From: Wurfbainia villosa
Lineage: Eukaryota > Streptophyta > Magnoliopsida > Zingiberales > Zingiberaceae
Assembly (NCBI GenBank): GCA_025175895.1
Contig: CM045993.1
Coordinates: forward strand, 58,594,621-58,658,620
DNA length: 64,000 bases
Reading direction: 5' to 3'
Positions 63,093 to 64,000 of the stretch are shown here, one piece after another. Below the pieces are notes generated by a model that searched no databases, was not told the origin of the DNA, and worked only from the letters and a program-made list of their open reading frames with translations. Within the stretch, counting starts at the first letter, position 1. The number at the start of each line of letters is the position of its first letter. Both the position numbers and the translations under genes were made by a program.

Positions 63093-64000
63093 TGTAGGGA
63101 CCGATATGTCCGCTAGGGGGGTGAATAGCGATTTGTCAATTTGTGTCCTTGATTCGATTGCCCTGAATACGTTCGTGCTCGTCTACAAGTTTGTTAGTAT
63201 GCAGCGGAAACAAATAGAAATAAAATACAAAACAAACTCAAGAACAATCAAACACAATGATTTAACGTGGTTCGGAACTAGAGTTCCTACTCCATGGGGA
63301 AGCTCAATAGCGAACTCTAGTGATGCACACCACCACTAATAAACTCCTTCACAGTGATACACTGGAGGTGGAGAAATCTTTTATAATAATCTTACAACAA
63401 TAAGAATGAAATATAAATAAATACAAAAGAAATACAACAACAATGTAAAGAACACTTTACAAGAACTTGAATGCTTTGCTTGCTTGATGGTTGCTTTGAA
63501 AGGCAATTGAAGATCTGGAATACAACAACAATTCCTCTCCAAAATGCCCTAAAAATCATTGCAAAATCCTCCATCTCGAGCTTCTTTTATAACCTGTATC
63601 GGGCTGATTTCGCGCCTAGCAGTTGACTGCCCAAAGATATCAGTCGACTGCTCTCCTATCCGTTGTCTCACAACAGTTCCATCCATGCTGGAACCTGCCC
63701 AATGAATACCCCAGCAGTCGACTGCTATCCGACAGTCGACTAGCTAATTGACTACCATAGCTTTTGTGCTCGTGTCTTCTTAAACCAGTCGACTGCTATC
63801 CATGGTCCACTGATCAAGGTCAGTCGACTGCCCACAATGGAAGTCGACTGCCAGAGCTTCACTCGAGCAATCGAAGCTCAGTCGACTATCAGACCAGTCG
63901 ACTCGTCATAATCCCAGTCGACTGATACAAGTTGACTAGGTTGCAAAGTGTCAAACCCTTTGCCAGTCGACTAGTCAATAACCCTAGTCGACTGATAAAT
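63093..64000 (-). repeat. Partial LTR with GTCGACTG repeats
   Basis: The left edge TGTAGGGACCG is followed by CTAGGGGGGTGAATAGC and, further in, the complement of AACCACGTTAAATC and of TTTCCGCTGC. These are features of the 3' part of plant Copia LTRs read on the minus strand. From ~63610 on, AGTCGACTG-type motifs recur every 20-40 bp. It runs off the window. Confidence 0.6.

Overview
The window is nuclear DNA from a flowering plant. The evidence is one spliced host gene with short GT-AG introns, surrounded by plant-type LTR retrotransposons (Ty1/Copia and a Tat-lineage Ty3/Gypsy), a TRIM and a tRNA-derived SINE. I cannot name the species. No bacterial, organellar or viral genes were seen.

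Layout. 1-3552 is the right part of a minus-strand Copia element with a ~2.2-kb LTR (copy A). It lies against a fragment of a different LTR (3553-4150) and a decayed minus-strand Copia (4150-7740). 9325-20112 is a kinesin-14 gene on the plus strand. Its ten exons join into one uninterrupted 586-codon reading frame. Its last intron is 8.1 kb and holds an old antisense Copia, which itself holds a TRIM (16100-16850) and a SINE (17701-17927).

20946-61826 is one Gypsy element on the plus strand, flanked by the 5-bp target duplication ATTTG. Two later Copia insertions broke it. The first lies inside its left LTR: 21366-37947, an LTR-internal-LTR-internal-LTR tandem on the minus strand, duplication ATAAT. 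The second lies in its gag: 38766-48028, plus strand, duplication CGTAC. Without them the Gypsy is about 15.0 kb. It has a primer site of the tRNA-Asp type, gag, protease, reverse transcriptase, two RNase H modules (the second typical of Tat elements) and integrase. About 7.5 kb then lies between integrase and the right LTR. That part holds a 58-59-bp minisatellite and several antisense coding blocks with coiled coils and apparent introns. The right Gypsy LTR keeps the uninterrupted version of the site where the Copia tandem went in.

61827-63092 is AT-rich DNA with no gene seen. 63093-64000 is the start of another LTR, on the minus strand and rich in GTCGACTG motifs.

Only the kinesin looks like a working gene. 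The retroelement frames carry stops and frameshifts. Many stops fit C-to-T decay at methylated sites. Some differences between the young Copia copies cluster at CAG/CTG and may be sequencing errors. The most unusual material is the antisense multi-exon coding in the Gypsy, the Copia tandem with its preserved empty site, and repeated small hairpins in the Copia leader.
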